Below are positions 62,037 through 64,000 of a stretch of 64,000 nucleotides of DNA, piece after piece (the stretch's first letter is position 1; every line of letters starts with the position of its first letter). Origin of the DNA: Acidobacteriaceae bacterium KBS 146 (GTDB lineage: Bacteria; Acidobacteriota; Terriglobia; Terriglobales; Acidobacteriaceae). The position numbers were made by a program, and so were the translations under genes. The stretch spans positions 4,003,501-4,067,500 of the forward strand of contig JHVA01000001.1 of assembly GCA_000688615.1 (NCBI GenBank). The letters are read 5' to 3'. Under the pieces are notes generated by a model. The model was not told where the DNA came from. It saw nothing but the letters and a program-made list of their open reading frames with translations, and did no database searches.

Positions 62037-62107
62037 ATCCAGGAGAAGGCTGACGGTCAGCATCTAACGATTTTTGGCTGTCGGATTCACGAGAAGGAGT
62101 ATTGCTC

Positions 62108-63598
62108 ATGTTTGGATGGAAAGGCTCGGCACGGAGAACGTTTTTTATCGCTCTGGTCCTCTGTGGTGGGGCTACGCAGTCAGCCTGGGCGCGTTTTCAG
62201 GTTCCTCCTCCCTGCAAAAACGCCTTCAGTGTCCAACAGGAGCAGACGGAAGGCGCCAAGGTTGCCGCCCAGGTCTTCAAGGAGATGCCCGTCCTCCCAG
62301 ACAGCTCTCCGGTCTCACAGTATGTCCGTCAACTTGGAGAAAAGCTGGTTGCGGTTACCCCCGGATATCGCTGGCCATTCAATTTCCACGTCGTGGCAAG
62401 TGACGAGATCAATGCCTTTGCTTTGCCGGGTGGAGCAATGTTCGTGAACCTCGGTGCTATTCGCGCGGCCGAAACCGAGTCTCAGCTAGCGGGAGTCATG
62501 GCCCATGAGCTCTCGCACGTTGTTATGCGCCACTCCACCTGCAACATGACCAAGCAGCAGTCGGTGGGAACCTGGGCGGCTCTTGGTCAACTCGGTGCAG
62601 CCATCGCTCTCGGGAACGGTGCGCTTGGATCCCTGGCGACGCAGGGAATAGGAATGGCGGCAGGCCTCGGCTTTCTGAGGATGTCGCGTGACTACGAAAA
62701 GCAGGCCGACCTGCTGGGCGCAGGAATCCTGTACGACGCCGGTTTCGATCCGCGCGGCTTGCCGCAGTTCTTCGAGACGATTCAGGCAAAGTATGGCGAG
62801 GGGGGAGCTCAGATCTTCAGCGATCACCCCAATCCAGGGAACCGAATGCAATACGTTACCGCCGAGATCGCTACCCTTCCCCGGAAGCCTAATCCGACTG
62901 TCACCTCGGCGGCGTTCACGCGGGCTCGCGATCTGGCCGCCAAGGAGAAGGCGTACAACGCCAAGGAAATGCAGGCCGGTGCCTGGAGACAGAGCGGCAA
63001 ATATGCTCTCGTAGCCGGTGGTCCTGCTCAGGTAATCCCTGCATCGAGCCCCAGCCAGCAGGGACAGGGCAATGTGCCCTCCGCTCGACTCGACAAAGCT
63101 GCGCTCGGCCTGGATGACCGCACAGTCTTCTACAACGGCAGGGCGTTCTCAATCAGTTACCCGGAGAGCTGGCGAAAAGGAGAAGCTCAGAACGGAAGCG
63201 TGGCTTTTGTTCCGCAGAACGGCGCAAGCCAGGCCGGCATCGCCTACGGAGCCATCGTCGATGGCGCCAAATTTCAGACGCCAGTGGCCAATGCGAACGA
63301 TCTGACGCAGGCAACCACCGCAATTGCCAAACAGATGAGTCAGCAGAACGAAGGAATGACCGTGTCTGGCGCTATCAGCGAGATGACAGTCAATGGTCGG
63401 CCGGCGAATGCTGTCGAGCTCCGAGGCCGCTCTCCCTTATCGAATGGGGGAACCACTGTGCCTGAGCGGGATTTGCTGGTCACCGTCACTCGGCCAGATG
63501 GAGCTGTCAATTACATGGTCTTCGTCGCACCCGAGGCCGATTACGCGCTGCTCAAGCCACTCTTCAACACAATGCTTCAGAGTTTTCGTGTTCGATGA
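62108..63598 (+). CDS. Secreted M48 family zinc metalloprotease
   Basis: A protein of about 496 residues. AAGGAG lies 9 bp before the ATG at 62108, so I prefer it to the TTG at 62102. A signal peptide (RRTFFIALVLCGGATQSAWA) precedes the M48 domain: HELSH at residues 133-137 as the zinc-binding HExxH, and the third ligand glutamate E197 in YEKQADLLGAGI. A C-terminal region of ~170 residues (FYNGRAFSISYPESW onwards) is a separate beta-rich domain. It resembles BepA/YfgC-like periplasmic proteases that maintain the outer membrane, though it lacks obvious TPRs. Confidence 0.88.
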   Translation: MFGWKGSARRTFFIALVLCGGATQSAWARFQVPPPCKNAFSVQQEQTEGAKVAAQVFKEMPVLPDSSPVSQYVRQLGEKLVAVTPGYRWPFNFHVVASDEINAFALPGGAMFVNLGAIRAAETESQLAGVMAHELSHVVMRHSTCNMTKQQSVGTWAALGQLGAAIALGNGALGSLATQGIGMAAGLGFLRMSRDYEKQADLLGAGILYDAGFDPRGLPQFFETIQAKYGEGGAQIFSDHPNPGNRMQYVTAEIATLPRKPNPTVTSAAFTRARDLAAKEKAYNAKEMQAGAWRQSGKYALVAGGPAQVIPASSPSQQGQGNVPSARLDKAALGLDDRTVFYNGRAFSISYPESWRKGEAQNGSVAFVPQNGASQAGIAYGAIVDGAKFQTPVANANDLTQATTAIAKQMSQQNEGMTVSGAISEMTVNGRPANAVELRGRSPLSNGGTTVPERDLLVTVTRPDGAVNYMVFVAPEADYALLKPLFNTMLQSFRVR

Positions 63599-64000
63599 TG
63601 AAAAGGCGAAGAGGGAATACCCTTTGTTCATAGGGGTATTGAGAGTTTTCTACAGAAACGATGAGTTTTTCACAGCCTGAAGGGTTGCATGATCTCCTCG
63701 TCGTTGATACTCTCAGGAAGTCGCAGTTGAGCAGTCGGGCTTGCAAAGAGATCGCAAGCAAGGTACTCTCACTGTGGGTAGTGAATAAGCTTCAATCCTG
63801 ATGCTGGAAACAGCGATGCTGAGATTCGAAGCGCAGTCCAAGCGTTTGATAGGCAAAAGGCTTCAAGCCGGCCGAATCTAAACCCAAGCCACTGCAAGCT
63901 AAAGTTATAGGAGCCTAGGCTCCACGGCATCATGTGCCGCTGAGATGTTTTGACATTCTGCGCTAGTGAACGGTCAACGTGGCCATATCGCTTTCATCGG
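63599..64000. other. Terminal stretch with no supported gene
   Basis: A weak inverted repeat, AATACCC at 63616-63622 and GGGTATT at 63634-63640, follows the protease gene and could be a poor terminator. GGAGCCTAGGCTCC at 63910-63923 is a short palindrome with no clear role. I see no coding frame longer than about 30 codons with a ribosome site. Confidence 0.5.

Noticed and set aside
63910..63923. Palindrome GGAGCCTAGGCTCC
   Set aside because: A single short palindrome with no T-run, no gene nearby and no second copy; it may be chance.

Overview
The window reads as chromosome of a member of the Acidobacteriota (Terriglobia type, near Granulicella/Edaphobacter/Terriglobus). This is inferred from a very large TonB receptor with an N-terminal carboxypeptidase-regulatory-like domain, Tat-exported Gfo/Idh and sugar-isomerase proteins, a PQQ dehydrogenase with a built-in haem domain, an exosortase exopolysaccharide locus, moderate-to-high GC and frequent TTG starts. 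I see no rRNA, tRNA, CRISPR array, insertion sequence or prophage.

Region 1 (1-27.5 kb) is a sugar-catabolic region. After the 3' end of a multihaem cytochrome/TPR gene come a Gfo/Idh oxidoreductase, a PQQ dehydrogenase, two SDRs, a sugar isomerase-like TIM barrel, an IclR regulator, an SMP-30 lactonase, an epimerase-like protein, a transketolase, a cupin, a Tat-exported enolase-superfamily dehydratase, a third SDR, a GH3 glycosidase with PA14, a ManD-type mannonate dehydratase, a secreted SMP-30 lactonase, a DUF1080/FG-GAP protein and a TonB receptor. Five promoter regions carry the same ATTGC-N7-GCAAT inverted repeat, each with a second, weaker copy exactly 21 bp away. This marks one regulon, most simply that of the local IclR protein. 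The gene set suggests uptake of a glycoside, cleavage by GH3 and perhaps by a 3-keto route, periplasmic oxidation to lactones and sugar acids, then dehydration and central metabolism.

Region 2 (27.5-30.1 kb) holds a solitary type III polyketide synthase, a TPR protein and a gene-poor stretch with a strong orphan terminator and hairpins, a candidate small RNA.

Region 3 (30.1-59.1 kb) is an exosortase-type (XrtA/PEP-CTERM-like) exopolysaccharide locus. A minus-strand operon (exosortase, EpsI, PrsT-like TPR lipoprotein, flippase) diverges from a plus-strand operon (Wza-like exporter, outer-membrane barrel, Wzz-like protein, ATPase, tyrosine kinase, initiating transferase, GT2). Sigma-54-like promoters face both ways between them. 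Next come a GT4, a five-gene acyl-transfer cassette (FkbH-like HAD, ACP, SGNH/DltD-like, a 44-residue DltX-like membrane peptide, MBOAT), an O-antigen-ligase-like protein, a deacetylase-like protein, two more glycosyltransferases and two sigma-54 activators, one with a receiver that lacks the phosphoacceptor aspartate.

Region 4 (59.1-64 kb) is ordinary housekeeping sequence: a nucleotide-sugar epimerase, IlvE, a MarC-family membrane protein and an M48 metalloprotease. The last 400 bases hold no gene I can support.
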